Under the pieces are notes generated by a model. That model saw only the letters and a list, made by a program, of their open reading frames with translations. It did not search any database and had not been told where the DNA came from. The position numbers were made by a program, and so were the translations under genes. A stretch of 64,000 nt of DNA from Succinispira mobilis DSM 6222 (lineage in GTDB: Bacteria; Bacillota; Negativicutes; Acidaminococcales; Succinispiraceae). Shown here piece after piece: positions 18,962-28,903 of the stretch (position 1 is the stretch's first letter; each line of letters opens with the position of its first letter). The stretch is from assembly GCF_000384135.1 (NCBI RefSeq), contig NZ_KB913028.1, forward strand, positions 833,351 to 897,350. Direction: 5' to 3'.

Positions 18962-19015
18962 AAAAAGCGCACTTGCTTGAAAGTTTTTTAGGAAACTTTA
19001 GCAAGTGCGCTTTTT
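18962..19015. terminator. Bidirectional terminator between htpX and the EF-G-like gene
   Basis: AAAAAGCGCACTTGC (18962-18976) pairs perfectly with 19001-19015, and an inner AAAGTTT/AAACTTT stem extends it. T-runs occur on both strands, so it serves both convergent genes. Confidence 0.92.
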
Positions 19016-19032
19016 ATAGTATAATTATATAA

Positions 19033-21099
19033 TCATTCGGATTTACTACTGTTTTTAATTAATTCTTCTGCTATTTTATGTGGCACTTCTTCATAATGAG
19101 AAAAATGCATATCGAATTGGCCACGGCCTTGAGTAAGTGAACGAAGTTGCACAGCATAATCTAGCATTTCTGCATAAGGAACTTGCGCAATAACTTTTCC
19201 TTGTCCTTTCTCACCAGGTGTCATACCTGCAATTCTACCACGGCGACTATTAAAGTCTCCGATTACATCCCCCATGTAATTATCAGGCATAGCTACTTCA
19301 ACTTCATAAATTGGCTCTAAAATAACAGGTTTGGCTTGCAGGGCAGCTTTTTTGAAAGCACCACTACTAGCTATTTTAAAGGCCATTTCAGAAGAGTCCA
19401 CTGTATGATAAGAACCATCTAGTAGGGTAACTTTAACATCTACGACTTGATTACCTGCTAGCACGCCAGACTGCATAGCTTCTTGGACGCCTTTTTCTAC
19501 AGCGGGGATATACTGTCTAGGTACGGCCCCACCAAAAATGGCATCTACAAACTCTAACCCTTTTCCAGGTTCAATAGGTTCGATTTTAATTTTCACATGT
19601 CCATATTGTCCATGTCCGCCACTTTGTTTTTTGTGCTTGTTTTCGACTTCAGCAACACCACGGATGGTTTCGCGATAGCTGATTTTAGGTAGATGGGTAT
19701 TAGCTTCTACACCAAATTTGCGTTTCATCTTTTCTAAAATTATATCAAGATGTTGGTCGCCGATACCGCTAATGAGTTTTTCTTTACTGCCGGCTAATTT
19801 ATAGGAAATAAAGGTTGGATCTTCATCCATTAGACGGGTGATGGCAGTCCCGATTTTATCTTCATCGTTTTTATTTTTTGCTTCGATGGCTAAAGTATAC
19901 ATTGGCTTAGGAAAAGAAATACTTTCAAATTGGAGCGGTTGCTCTTTTTGGCAAATTGTATCACCAGTTGAAGTATCTTGTAATTTGGCAACAACGCCGA
20001 TATCACCCGCCACAATTTTAGTTAAAGGAAGCTGTTGTTTGCCACGTAAACTAAAAATGTTGCCAACGCGTTCTGTCTTATCTTTATTAATATTATAGAT
20101 TGTACTGTCCGGAGTGATACTGCCAGAAAAAACTTTCAAAAAGCTTAAACGGCCGACAAATGGATCAGTGGTAGTTTTAAAAACTAAAGCAGCCAAAGAA
20201 CTATTGGGATTGAGGGTAATAGGATTGTTGGTACGTTTATCTGTAACTTGTATCGTTTTTTCACTAGCGTTAGGTGTGTAATCAGTGATAGAATCTAAGA
20301 GACGTCCAATGGCAATATTTTTGCTAGTAGAACCACAAAATACAGGGAAAATACGAGCGTTTTTTACGCCATCAACTAAACCAAGCATTATTTCTTCTTC
20401 ACTTAGTTCTTCACCATCAAAATATTTGGTTAGAATTTCATCATTAACCTCAGCGGCAGCTTCGATGATTGCTTCGCGAGAAATAGTGGCGATATCTAAC
20501 AGTTCTTCAGGAATTTCTTCTTCTATATAAATATTCCCTTGGGCAATATACGCTTTCATTTTAACTATATCGACAATGCCGCGAAAATTTTGTTCCGAAC
20601 CAATTGGGATTTGCAAAGGAATTACTCTTTTGGAAAAATTTGCTTGCATAGTGTCGACAATTTTTTCAAAGTTAGCATTTTCACGATCCATTTTGTTTAC
20701 AAAAATAATTCTAGGTAGGTTTAGTTCTTCAGCATAGTTCCAAACTTTTTCAGTGCCGACTTCTACACCAGAATAAGCACATACTACCACTAAAGCACTG
20801 TCTACAGCATGAAGACAGCCTTTGACTTCAGCCACGAAATCTGCATAACCAGGTGTGTCAATGAAGTTTATTTTGTTGTCTTTCCATTCAACCGGAGCTA
20901 AAGCAGAGCTAATTGTAACTTTACGTTTAATTTCTTCTGGTTCGTAATCGGTAGTCATAGAACCATCCTCGATTTTCCCCATTCTTGTTATTGCGCCGGA
21001 ACGGAACAGTAAAGCCTCGGCAACCGAAGTTTTACCCGAACCGCTGTGACCGACAATGCCCACGCTGCGTATTTTGTTACTAGTGTAATCTTTCATCAT
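19033..21099 (-). CDS. Elongation factor G-like GTPase (EF-G-2/FusA2 type)
   Basis: The 688-residue protein has all EF-G domains, with G-motifs GHSGSGKT (17-24), DTPGYADF and NKMDR. The P-loop reads GHSGSGKT rather than the GHIDAGKT of translational EF-G. This is typical of the EF-G-2 paralogue group, whose function in translocation is uncertain. ATG 21099 follows a strong AAGGGGGA. It is a single gene on the minus strand, divergent from the threonine aldolase. TTGTAA and CATAAA boxes 17 bases apart upstream may be its promoter. The true fusA would be expected in a ribosomal-protein operon elsewhere. Confidence 0.9.
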   Translation of the reverse strand: MMKDYTSNKIRSVGIVGHSGSGKTSVAEALLFRSGAITRMGKIEDGSMTTDYEPEEIKRKVTISSALAPVEWKDNKINFIDTPGYADFVAEVKGCLHAVDSALVVVCAYSGVEVGTEKVWNYAEELNLPRIIFVNKMDRENANFEKIVDTMQANFSKRVIPLQIPIGSEQNFRGIVDIVKMKAYIAQGNIYIEEEIPEELLDIATISREAIIEAAAEVNDEILTKYFDGEELSEEEIMLGLVDGVKNARIFPVFCGSTSKNIAIGRLLDSITDYTPNASEKTIQVTDKRTNNPITLNPNSSLAALVFKTTTDPFVGRLSFLKVFSGSITPDSTIYNINKDKTERVGNIFSLRGKQQLPLTKIVAGDIGVVAKLQDTSTGDTICQKEQPLQFESISFPKPMYTLAIEAKNKNDEDKIGTAITRLMDEDPTFISYKLAGSKEKLISGIGDQHLDIILEKMKRKFGVEANTHLPKISYRETIRGVAEVENKHKKQSGGHGQYGHVKIKIEPIEPGKGLEFVDAIFGGAVPRQYIPAVEKGVQEAMQSGVLAGNQVVDVKVTLLDGSYHTVDSSEMAFKIASSGAFKKAALQAKPVILEPIYEVEVAMPDNYMGDVIGDFNSRRGRIAGMTPGEKGQGKVIAQVPYAEMLDYAVQLRSLTQGRGQFDMHFSHYEEVPHKIAEELIKNSSKSE

Positions 21100-21274
21100 A
21101 AGATCCCCCTTGTTTCAAAAATGTGGTACGTTAACTCTTTGTGTTAATAATTCGATAAATTTATGCATAATCCTGCTGCTGTTTACAAAAAATTATAAAA
21201 TAATTAGAAAAATTTTATTTTGCCTGATAACATATTATATTAGAAAAATATTACGGAAAAGGAATGTGATAATA

Positions 21275-22312
21275 GTGTACAGTTTTAAAAACGATTATAG
21301 CGAGGGGGCACATCCTCAAATTTTAAACCAAATTTTAAAAATAAACGCCGAACAAAATATTGGTTATGGACAAGACCAATATAGTGAGTTGGCTAAAGAA
21401 TTGATAAAAAATATAATTGCTAAAAAAGATGCAGCGATTCATTTTCTTGTAGGCGGAACTCAAACTAACCTTACGGTTATGGCGGCGTTTTTACGTCCTT
21501 ATGAAGCCGTAATAGCTCCACATACTGGGCATATTTTGGTTCATGAAACAGGAGCGATTGAATCAACAGGTCATAAGATTATTAGCGTTGCCACTACAGA
21601 AGGAAAATTGACAACAGAACAAATATTAGCAGTATTAAAGGAACATACAGATGAACATATGGTTAAACCTAAGATGGTATATATTTCTCAACCAACTGAA
21701 ATCGGTACAATATATTCTTATGCGGAACTAAATAAAATAAGTGAATTATGTAAGCAAAAAAACTTGTATTTTTACATCGACGGTGCTAGACTAGGTTCGG
21801 CGTTGATGTCGGAAAAAAACGATGTGAATTTAGCGCAAATAGCTCAATTAACGGACGCATTTTATATTGGGGGCACGAAAAATGGAGCATTATTTGGCGA
21901 GGCTTTAGTAATTTGTCGACAAAAACTACAAACAGATTTTCGCTATCACATTAAACAACGCGGTGCTATGTTGGCTAAAGGTCAGTTTTTAGGGGTGCAG
22001 TTTTGGGAAATGTTTAAAGCTGGACTTTATTATCAATTAGCAGAGCATGCTAATAAAATGGCAAAACTTTTAAAAATGGCCTTGCAAGACTTAGAATGTG
22101 AATTTTTAGTGAATACGGATACAAATCAAATTTTTCCAATCTTGAGTAAACGGGTTATTGCTAGTCTAGAAAAAAAATACAGCTTTTATATCTGGCAAGA
22201 AATAAGTGAAGATTGTGCAGCTGTTCGCTTAGTAACATCATGGGCGACCAGTGAAAGTGTTGTACAAGAGTTTGTTGCAGATTTAAAGCAATTATTGAGT
22301 GGCGCGGTATAA
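21275..22312 (+). CDS. Low-specificity L-threonine aldolase family protein
   Basis: This PLP enzyme of fold type I cleaves threonine or allo-threonine to glycine and acetaldehyde. FKNDYSEGAHPQIL at the N terminus, GGTQTN, the aspartate-containing YIDGARLGSAL and the PLP-lysine motif IGGTKNG are visible. The frame is open back to TTG 21110, but that extension is hydrophobic, AT-rich and unlike the family. GTG 21275 (345 residues, normal length) preceded by AAAAGGA is preferred. The 21100-21274 gap is the divergent control region shared with the EF-G-like gene. Confidence 0.85.
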   Translation: MYSFKNDYSEGAHPQILNQILKINAEQNIGYGQDQYSELAKELIKNIIAKKDAAIHFLVGGTQTNLTVMAAFLRPYEAVIAPHTGHILVHETGAIESTGHKIISVATTEGKLTTEQILAVLKEHTDEHMVKPKMVYISQPTEIGTIYSYAELNKISELCKQKNLYFYIDGARLGSALMSEKNDVNLAQIAQLTDAFYIGGTKNGALFGEALVICRQKLQTDFRYHIKQRGAMLAKGQFLGVQFWEMFKAGLYYQLAEHANKMAKLLKMALQDLECEFLVNTDTNQIFPILSKRVIASLEKKYSFYIWQEISEDCAAVRLVTSWATSESVVQEFVADLKQLLSGAV

Positions 22313-22331
22313 ACAATAGGAGGCAATGGTT

Positions 22332-23675
22332 TTGGAAGCTTTATTAAGAAAATTTAGTTGGCATTTTTCTAATTATCAAATTGTAGTTTTAAGTTTTGCA
22401 ATCTTGATTTTTACAGGGGCACTACTGCTAATGTTACCCTGGGCAAGCACTAACGATGAAAGTTTAAGTTTTTTAAATGCGCTGTTTACAGCTACTTCGG
22501 CTGTTTGTGTAACAGGCTTGGTTGTAGTAGACACTGGTACACACTTTACGATATTTGGACAGATGGTAATTATTATTCTTATTCAGTTAGGGGCTATTGG
22601 CGTTATGACCGGGGCAACAATGACAATTGTTGCTTTGGGCAGAAGAGTGAATTTAAAACAACGTTTATTAATGCAAGAAAGTCTCAATCAAGATGGGTTA
22701 TCAGGAATGGTAAGATTAACACAAATTATTATAAAATATACTTTTTTAATCGAATTTTTAGCTGGGATAATCTTAGCGCTAAGATTTTATCAAGATTATG
22801 GTCTAAAAGGAATTTATTTTGGCTTTTGGCATGCAATATCGGCCTTTTGTAATGCCGGTTTTGATTTACTTGGTGGTTATAGTAGTCTTACCAGTTATAG
22901 TGGCGATATTATCATAAATTTGACAATTGCAAGTTTAATAATTTTAGGTGGTTTAGGTTTTACGGTAATGGTAGATGTTGTTGAGAAAAAAAACTGGCAA
23001 AGGTTACTAGTGCATACCAAGGTGGTTATTTTTACCACGGTGTTGTTAATTATAGTAGGTAGTGTTGGTATTTATATATTGGAAAAAGATAATGTGGACA
23101 CTTTGGGGGGCTTGAGCCTACAAGCCAAACTGCTAGCTAGCTTTTTCCAAGCTGTATCGCCGCGTACGGCAGGATTTAACACGATTGATTTGACGGCTTT
23201 AAATAGTTCGACGATATTTTTAATTATCTCCTTAATGTTTGTAGGTGGGTCCCCTGCTTCAACTGCAGGGGGGATAAAGACCACGACTTTTTATATTTTA
23301 ATTATGTCTGTTTGGAGTATGATTCGAGGCAAGTCCGAAACTACTATTTTTTATCGTAGCATTAGTCAAAATGCAATACATAAAGCTTATGTTGTGTTTA
23401 CGCTATCAGGCATTTTAGTGATTTCGGTTACTTTTTTGCTGAATATTTTTGAAGGCAATAATTTTTTATATTTGTTTTTTGAAACTATTTCGGCATTTGC
23501 AACCGTGGGGTTATCTTGTGGATTAACGCCTGCATTAACAGATAATAGCAAGATTGCATTAATTATTACAATGTTTGCTGGACGGGTGGGTCCGTTAACT
23601 TTAGCTTATGCACTTTTGCATAAAAACAAAGAGGCGGCGATTAGATATCCCGAAGGCAAAGTAATTATAGGGTAG
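22332..23675 (+). CDS. ktrB: TrkH/KtrB-family potassium uptake membrane subunit
   Basis: The protein (447 residues) is highly hydrophobic with the repeated membrane-pore-membrane plan of TrkH/KtrB. Filter regions are recognisable, for example TSAVCVTGLVV and AFCNAGFDLLGG, then SPRTAGFNT and ATVGLSCGLT. It forms the ion path of the Ktr system. AGGAGG at 22318-22323 is too close to ATG 22326 and is well placed for TTG 22332, which I take as the start. The regulatory subunit follows immediately. Confidence 0.9.
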   Translation: MEALLRKFSWHFSNYQIVVLSFAILIFTGALLLMLPWASTNDESLSFLNALFTATSAVCVTGLVVVDTGTHFTIFGQMVIIILIQLGAIGVMTGATMTIVALGRRVNLKQRLLMQESLNQDGLSGMVRLTQIIIKYTFLIEFLAGIILALRFYQDYGLKGIYFGFWHAISAFCNAGFDLLGGYSSLTSYSGDIIINLTIASLIILGGLGFTVMVDVVEKKNWQRLLVHTKVVIFTTVLLIIVGSVGIYILEKDNVDTLGGLSLQAKLLASFFQAVSPRTAGFNTIDLTALNSSTIFLIISLMFVGGSPASTAGGIKTTTFYILIMSVWSMIRGKSETTIFYRSISQNAIHKAYVVFTLSGILVISVTFLLNIFEGNNFLYLFFETISAFATVGLSCGLTPALTDNSKIALIITMFAGRVGPLTLAYALLHKNKEAAIRYPEGKVIIG

Positions 23676-23686
23676 AGGTGAGTATT

Positions 23687-24346
23687 TTGAAAAATAAAAA
23701 ACAATACGCGGTAATTGGCTTAGGGAAATTTGGCGGTAGTGTAGCTAGAACTTTAAATGAATTAGGCCACGAGGTTTTGGGTATTGATATTGATGAAGAA
23801 AAAGTGCAAGCTTATAGTAATATTTTAACGCATGTCGTTATTATGGATGCTCGCGATGAAGAAAGTTTATATTCTTTGGGGCTTAGAAACTTTGATGCTG
23901 TAGTTGTGGCAATTGGCGAAGGTGTAGAAACTAATTTATTTACGACATTAATTTTAAAAGAATTTGGTGTAGCTAAAATTGTAGTTATGGCTAATAACCA
24001 TTTACATGGACGCATGTTGGAAAAAATTGGCGCAGATAAGATAATTTATCCGGATATCGACATGGGACAACGAGTGGCGCATAATATTGCTTCAAGTAGC
24101 ATTTTAGATTTTGTGGAATTAGATGATAATTTGAGCGTGGTAGAATTTCATGCCCCCCGCTTTATAGTGGGGCATACTTTGGCACAAACCCGCTTAAGAG
24201 ATGAATATGAAGTCAATGTAGTAGCCCTGAAAAATAAAAATGGCATTCAAGTACCACCCTCGCCGCACGCCATAATTAATGCTGACGATGTATTAATTTT
24301 AGTTGGTAAAAATGATGGAATTAGACGTTTGGAGGCCTTGGTATGA
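23687..24346 (+). CDS. ktrA: Potassium uptake regulatory subunit, KtrA/TrkA (RCK domains)
   Basis: The protein has an N-terminal RCK-N Rossmann domain beginning VIGLGKFGGSVA, with acidic GIDIDEE at the end of strand 2, and a C-terminal RCK-C domain (last 80 residues). It binds nucleotide and gates KtrB. The frame is open from GTG 23678, but that GTG is part of GAGGTG, which serves TTG 23687 six bases on (219 residues). It overlaps the following methyltransferase gene by 4 bases (ATGA). Confidence 0.92.
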   Translation: MKNKKQYAVIGLGKFGGSVARTLNELGHEVLGIDIDEEKVQAYSNILTHVVIMDARDEESLYSLGLRNFDAVVVAIGEGVETNLFTTLILKEFGVAKIVVMANNHLHGRMLEKIGADKIIYPDIDMGQRVAHNIASSSILDFVELDDNLSVVEFHAPRFIVGHTLAQTRLRDEYEVNVVALKNKNGIQVPPSPHAIINADDVLILVGKNDGIRRLEALV

Positions 24347-25137
24347 TCGAAATACAAAGCCTGCAAAATACAGTAGTTAAAGATTGTGTTAATTTAGCTT
24401 TAAAAAAATATCGTCAGCAACAAGGATTGTTTATTGTAGAGGGCTGGAAACTTATAGACGAGGTTTTAGATAGTGGCTGGCAGATTAAAGATATTTTTAT
24501 CGAAAAGACTGCCCTTGCTAATTTAGCATCTGTAAAAATTAATCAATTGCAACAAGCTTGTGAGAATTTTTATAAAATTAATGAAGAGATTTTAAAGAAA
24601 ATATCAGATGTACAAACTGCTCAGGGGATTTTAGCAACTGTATATATGCCCAAACCACAACTGGATTTGGAAAAATTGGCGAGCCAAAATGGGTTAATCT
24701 TGGTGTTGGAGACAATTCAAGATCCTGGCAACTTAGGAACGTTAATTAGAACAGCAGTGGCAACAGGTGTTCAGGCGATAGTACTAGTGGAAAATTGCGC
24801 GGACCTTTATGCGCCTAAAGTTGTTAGAGGGAGTATGGGCGGTATTTTTCGTGTCCCGATTATCGGAATGTCTCGGCTGGAAGTTTTGGAGCGATTAAAG
24901 GCTAGTAATTATAAAATTTTAGTTACTAGTTTAGAGGCCGCCCAAAATGTTTATGAAATAGAATTGCCAGTTAGAATGGCCTTAGTTTTAGGGAATGAAG
25001 CAAATGGGGTTAGTGAAGTTTTTTTGCAAGCGAGTGACTTGAAAATAGTCTTGCCACAGCTAGGAAAGATAGAATCCTTAAATGTAGCTATCGCAGGCAG
25101 TGTCTTGATGTATGAGTATTTAAGGCAAAATAAGTAG
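24343..25137 (+). CDS. TrmH-family (SpoU) RNA 2'-O-methyltransferase
   Basis: The protein has 264 residues with an N-terminal substrate-binding domain and a SPOUT catalytic domain. The three SpoU motifs are clear: ETIQDPGNLGTLIRTA, ALVLGNEANGV and LPQLGKIESLNVAIAGSVLMYE. Homologues next to pheS in Firmicutes are usually annotated as 23S rRNA methyltransferases; the methylated residue is unknown here. Its start overlaps the ktrA stop. No terminator was seen before the pheST promoter at 25157. Confidence 0.88.
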   Translation: MIEIQSLQNTVVKDCVNLALKKYRQQQGLFIVEGWKLIDEVLDSGWQIKDIFIEKTALANLASVKINQLQQACENFYKINEEILKKISDVQTAQGILATVYMPKPQLDLEKLASQNGLILVLETIQDPGNLGTLIRTAVATGVQAIVLVENCADLYAPKVVRGSMGGIFRVPIIGMSRLEVLERLKASNYKILVTSLEAAQNVYEIELPVRMALVLGNEANGVSEVFLQASDLKIVLPQLGKIESLNVAIAGSVLMYEYLRQNK

Positions 25138-25156
25138 AAAATATACGCTATTTTGC

Positions 25157-25186
25157 TTGATAGATAGCTTTTTTTAATGTTATAAT
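25157..25186 (+). promoter_or_regulatory. Promoter of pheST
   Basis: TTGATA (25157-25162) and a perfect TATAAT (25181-25186) are 18 bases apart. Transcription would begin near 25193, giving a leader of about 135 bases before pheS. Confidence 0.78.
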
Positions 25187-25247
25187 TAACAAGTGTTAGA
25201 TAATAGTGTTAAGAATAATATTAGTATGTAACTTGTTGAAATAAAAT

Positions 25248-25311
25248 ACTGCCTTAGTTGTTTGAAACATTAGTACAAAACAGCCTAAGGTAGTTTTTGT
25301 ATTATTTTTTA
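25248..25311 (+). promoter_or_regulatory. Terminator-like hairpin in the pheST leader (candidate attenuator)
   Basis: Bases 25248-25257 pair with 25285-25294 (ten pairs, one G-U), and the stem extends inward with TGTTT/AAACA. A T-rich run follows. Because it lies between the pheST promoter and pheS, it may be an attenuator. No T-box core sequence and no Phe-rich leader peptide could be found. It might instead be only the end of the upstream transcript. Confidence 0.55.
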
Positions 25312-25328
25312 GGGGGATTGTTTGAAAA

Positions 25329-26372
25329 ATGGAGCAACAAATAAAGGCTTTGCAAATAGAAGCGACAGAAAAATTTGCCGCGGCTAACAGCTTAGAGCAA
25401 TTAAATGATTTTAAAGTACAATATTTGGGTAAAAAAGGGTCGCTGACTAGTATTTTGCGGGGGATGGGTAATTTATCAGCCGAAGAAAGACCGCGGATGG
25501 GACAATTAGTTAATGATGTCCGCAAAGTTCTGGAAGATTTATTTGAAACAGTAAGTGCGAAATTAAGCCAGCAAGAACTGGAAAATAGATTAAGTAGTGA
25601 AAAAATTGATATAACTTTACCAGGGAGAGTCAATAAAATTGGTCATATTCATCCAATAAACTTAACTATGCGCCGTATTAAAGATGTGTTTTTGAAGATG
25701 GGTTTTAGTATTTATGAAGGGCCAGAAGTTGAAAGTGATTATTATAATTTTGAAGCTTTAAATTTGCCCAAAGATCATCCAGCGCGAGATATGCAAGATT
25801 CTTTCTATATAACTCCGGAATTTTTATTGCGTACCCATACTTCGCCAATGCAAGCTAGAACTATGGAAGTAAATTCCAAAGAGAATAAGCCTATTAGAAT
25901 GATTGCACCTGGCAAGGTATATCGTCGTGATTATGATGCCACACATTCACCAATGTTTCATCAAGTAGAAGGATTAGTAGTGGGTGAAGATATTAGCTTA
26001 GCGGATCTGAAAGGTACTTTAGAATTATTTTTGAAAGAAATTTTTTCCGAAGATGTAAAAGTACGCTTAAGACCAAGCTTTTTCCCTTTTACAGAACCAA
26101 GTGCGGAAGTTGATATTTCTTGTGTGATTTGCAAAGGTGCTGGTTGCAGAGTTTGTAAATCATCAGGTTGGTTAGAAATTTTAGGTTCGGGTATGGTACA
26201 CCCACGCGTTTTAGAAATGAGTGGTTATGATAGTAGTAAAGTTAGCGGCTTTGCTTTTGGCATGGGTGTAGAACGGATTGCAATGTTATTATATGGAATT
26301 GATGACTTAAGACTGTTTTTTGAAAATGATTTGCGTTTTATAAGACAGTTTGCTTTAAGGGGGATTAAATAA
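25329..26372 (+). CDS. pheS: Phenylalanyl-tRNA synthetase alpha subunit
   Basis: This is the catalytic class II subunit of the alpha2-beta2 enzyme, 347 residues. The N-terminal coiled coil is followed by motif 1 ([19 protein letters not shown]), motif 2 ([21 protein letters not shown]) and motif 3 ([14 protein letters not shown]). AGGGGGA precedes the ATG. pheT starts 2 bases after its stop codon, giving the usual pheST pair. Confidence 0.97.
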   Translation: MEQQIKALQIEATEKFAAANSLEQLNDFKVQYLGKKGSLTSILRGMGNLSAEERPRMGQLVNDVRKVLEDLFETVSAKLSQQELENRLSSEKIDITLPGRVNKIGHIHPINLTMRRIKDVFLKMGFSIYEGPEVESDYYNFEALNLPKDHPARDMQDSFYITPEFLLRTHTSPMQARTMEVNSKENKPIRMIAPGKVYRRDYDATHSPMFHQVEGLVVGEDISLADLKGTLELFLKEIFSEDVKVRLRPSFFPFTEPSAEVDISCVICKGAGCRVCKSSGWLEILGSGMVHPRVLEMSGYDSSKVSGFAFGMGVERIAMLLYGIDDLRLFFENDLRFIRQFALRGIK

Positions 26373-26374
26373 CA

Positions 26375-28807
26375 ATGAATGTTTCCTTCAATTGGTTAAA
26401 ATATTATATAGATATAGATTTGACAGCAGAAGAATTAGCGGAAAAAATGACGCTAGCAGGGATAGCGGTAGAAAATATTCACTATTTAGGTCAAGGGTTA
26501 GAAGGCGTAGTTACAGGTAAAGTTGTGGAAATTTACAAACATCCGGAAGCCGATAAACTTTGGATTTGTAAAATCGATGTTGGACAAGCGGAATTGGCTA
26601 ATATTGTTACTGGTGCCGATAATGTGCGCCAAAATTCTGTAGTTCCAGTAGCTGTAGTCGGTGCTTGCTTACCTAATGGTATGAAGATGAAAAAAGCAAA
26701 ACTCCGTGGAGTTGCTTCGGAAGGAATGCTTTGTTCGGCGGGGGAATTAAATTTAGACGCTAAAACTTTATTGCCAGAACAGCGTGAAGGTATTTTCTTA
26801 TTACCAGCAGATACGCCAGTTGGTGTAGATATTAAACAAGTTTTAGGCTTGGATGATGTGATTTTAGAGTTTGAATTAACTGCTAACCGAGCGGATTGCT
26901 TTGGAGTGATCGGGATTGCGCGTGAGGTAGCTGCGTTAACTGGTAAAGCTTTGAAAAACATTCCCTTGGCCGCTACGACGGATAAAATTGTTACTAAAAA
27001 TCAAGGTTTGGAAATTGAAATTCAAAACAAACAACTTTGCAAGCGTTTTTCTGGACGAGTGCTTAAAGGGGTTAAATTAGATAATTCACCTAGTTGGCTA
27101 CAAAAATGTTTACGTTCAGTAGGGTTGCGTCCAATAAATAATATTGTTGATGTTACTAATTTTGTGATGTTAGAACTTTGTCAACCAATGCATGCTTATG
27201 ATTATAGTAAAATTGCCGGGAAAAAATTAGTGGCACGCTTAGCTAAAGCTGGGGAGCAATTACAAACTTTAGATGAGCAAGAAAGGAATTTGCAGTCTGA
27301 AATGTTGGTGATTGCTGACATAGAAAAAGTGCTAGGAATTGCCGGCGTAATGGGTGGTTTAGAGAGTGAAGTGGGCTCAACTACAAAAGATATAGTTTTG
27401 GAAGCGGCTTATTTTAACGGTACAAGTGTGAGGAAAACTAGCCGAGCTTTAGGATTGCGCAGTGAAGCCTCATCACGATTTGAGCGCGGCACCGATTTAG
27501 AAACTACTATTTTGGCTATTGCACGCGCAACTCAATTGTTGCAAGATATTACCACGGTTGAAGCTGTTGAAGATATTGTAGATTGTTATCCAGAAGTAAA
27601 AGAAGCAGTGGTGCTAACTGTCTCAGTAGCTAAAATTAATGCTCGACTAGGGACAGATTTGTCGGCGACAAAAATGCGTGAAATTCTTATAGCTTTAGGT
27701 TTTGGCGTAGAGATTATCTCAGAAGAACTGAAAATTACAGTGCCTAGTTGGAGATTTGATGTAACTAGTATGGTTGATATCAGCGAAGAAATTGCCCGCG
27801 TTATTGGTTTTGACAATATTAAAGCGACTGTGCCTAAAGGTGAGTTAATGAGTGCGGAACAAACCTTGGTAACCAAGTTAGCAGAAGACTTGCGCAATAT
27901 TATGGTGGCTAATGGGTTAGATGAAGTAATTAATTATAGTTTTATTCATCCTAGTGCTTTTGATAAACTTAATTTAGCTAAGACAGATTTAAAACGCACG
28001 GCTATTGAAATAACTAATCCAATTACAGATGAGTTTAAGATTTTACGTACGACTTTATTAGCTAGTATTTTGCAAACAGTAAATTATAATATTGCCAGAC
28101 GAAATGAAGATTTAGCTATTTTTGAAATTGGCAATATTTATTTGCCTGAGCAATTACCTTTGGTAAAATTACCGCAAGAGAGACCTGTGCTAGCAGGAGC
28201 TATGACGGGGAAAAGATTTGCGAGTCATTGGCAAGAAAGCAAAGCGGACTTTGATTTTTATGACGCGAAAGGCTTAGTAACAGATTTAATGCATAAGTTT
28301 GCAGTTAGAGACTATCAGCTGGTGCCAAGCAGTTTAGCTAGCCTGCATCCAGGTAAAAGTGCAGATATTATTGTGGCAGGTCAGTGTGTAGGCAGTTTTG
28401 GTCAAGTACATCCAGTGGTGGAAGAGAATTATTCACTTAATAAACCTGTTTATATATTTGAATTAGATTTAACAGTATTATTTGCAACTTATGAAAATAG
28501 TGCTAGCTATTGTGCTTTACCTAAATACCCATATATTAGTCGCGACCTAGCGGTACTAGTTCCAGAGGAAATTTTAATGGCTGATTTAGAGCAATTGATT
28601 TTAGCTGCGGGTGGAAAGTATCTACAAGATTTAAAATTATTTGATGTATATCAAGGCAAACAAGTTGCCGCAGGCTTCAAAAGTATGGCTTTTACGTTAA
28701 CTTTTCAAGCTACGGATAGAACTTTGACAGATAAAGAAGTGGAAGAATTTACTAAGCAAATTCTAGAAAGCTTGCAAGAAAAATTTAATTTAAAACTAAG
28801 ATCTTAA
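26375..28807 (+). CDS. pheT: Phenylalanyl-tRNA synthetase beta subunit
   Basis: The 810-residue beta subunit has an N-terminal tRNA-binding (EMAP-like) domain (about 40-150), the B3/B4 editing domain, the B5 domain, a catalytic-like module and a C-terminal anticodon-binding FDX-ACB domain ending near LKLRS. The order and length are normal. It follows pheS directly and is closed by a strong terminator. Confidence 0.97.
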   Translation: MNVSFNWLKYYIDIDLTAEELAEKMTLAGIAVENIHYLGQGLEGVVTGKVVEIYKHPEADKLWICKIDVGQAELANIVTGADNVRQNSVVPVAVVGACLPNGMKMKKAKLRGVASEGMLCSAGELNLDAKTLLPEQREGIFLLPADTPVGVDIKQVLGLDDVILEFELTANRADCFGVIGIAREVAALTGKALKNIPLAATTDKIVTKNQGLEIEIQNKQLCKRFSGRVLKGVKLDNSPSWLQKCLRSVGLRPINNIVDVTNFVMLELCQPMHAYDYSKIAGKKLVARLAKAGEQLQTLDEQERNLQSEMLVIADIEKVLGIAGVMGGLESEVGSTTKDIVLEAAYFNGTSVRKTSRALGLRSEASSRFERGTDLETTILAIARATQLLQDITTVEAVEDIVDCYPEVKEAVVLTVSVAKINARLGTDLSATKMREILIALGFGVEIISEELKITVPSWRFDVTSMVDISEEIARVIGFDNIKATVPKGELMSAEQTLVTKLAEDLRNIMVANGLDEVINYSFIHPSAFDKLNLAKTDLKRTAIEITNPITDEFKILRTTLLASILQTVNYNIARRNEDLAIFEIGNIYLPEQLPLVKLPQERPVLAGAMTGKRFASHWQESKADFDFYDAKGLVTDLMHKFAVRDYQLVPSSLASLHPGKSADIIVAGQCVGSFGQVHPVVEENYSLNKPVYIFELDLTVLFATYENSASYCALPKYPYISRDLAVLVPEEILMADLEQLILAAGGKYLQDLKLFDVYQGKQVAAGFKSMAFTLTFQATDRTLTDKEVEEFTKQILESLQEKFNLKLRS

Positions 28808-28814
28808 ACAAGAG

Positions 28815-28855
28815 AAAAGAGTTGTCTTAAAATATTTAAGCAACTCTTTTTTTAT
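28815..28855 (+). terminator. Terminator of pheST
   Basis: AAAAGAGTTG (28815-28824) pairs with CAACTCTTTT (28841-28850), extended by CTTAAA/TTTAAG and followed by T residues. Confidence 0.92.
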
Positions 28856-28903
28856 AGACATAAGCTAATCGGAAAATAGCAAGAAATGGAGCGAAGGTAG
28901 TAT

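Noticed and set aside
21110-21274. Long N-terminal extension of the threonine aldolase (TTG 21110)
   Set aside because: The extension is AT-rich, hydrophobic and foreign to the family, and crosses the divergent promoter region. GTG 21275 gives the normal length.
25193-25328. T-box riboswitch or Phe-rich leader peptide before pheST
   Set aside because: The conserved T-box sequence near the anti-terminator was not found, and the only short frame in the leader has no Phe codons. I kept only a generic attenuator candidate.
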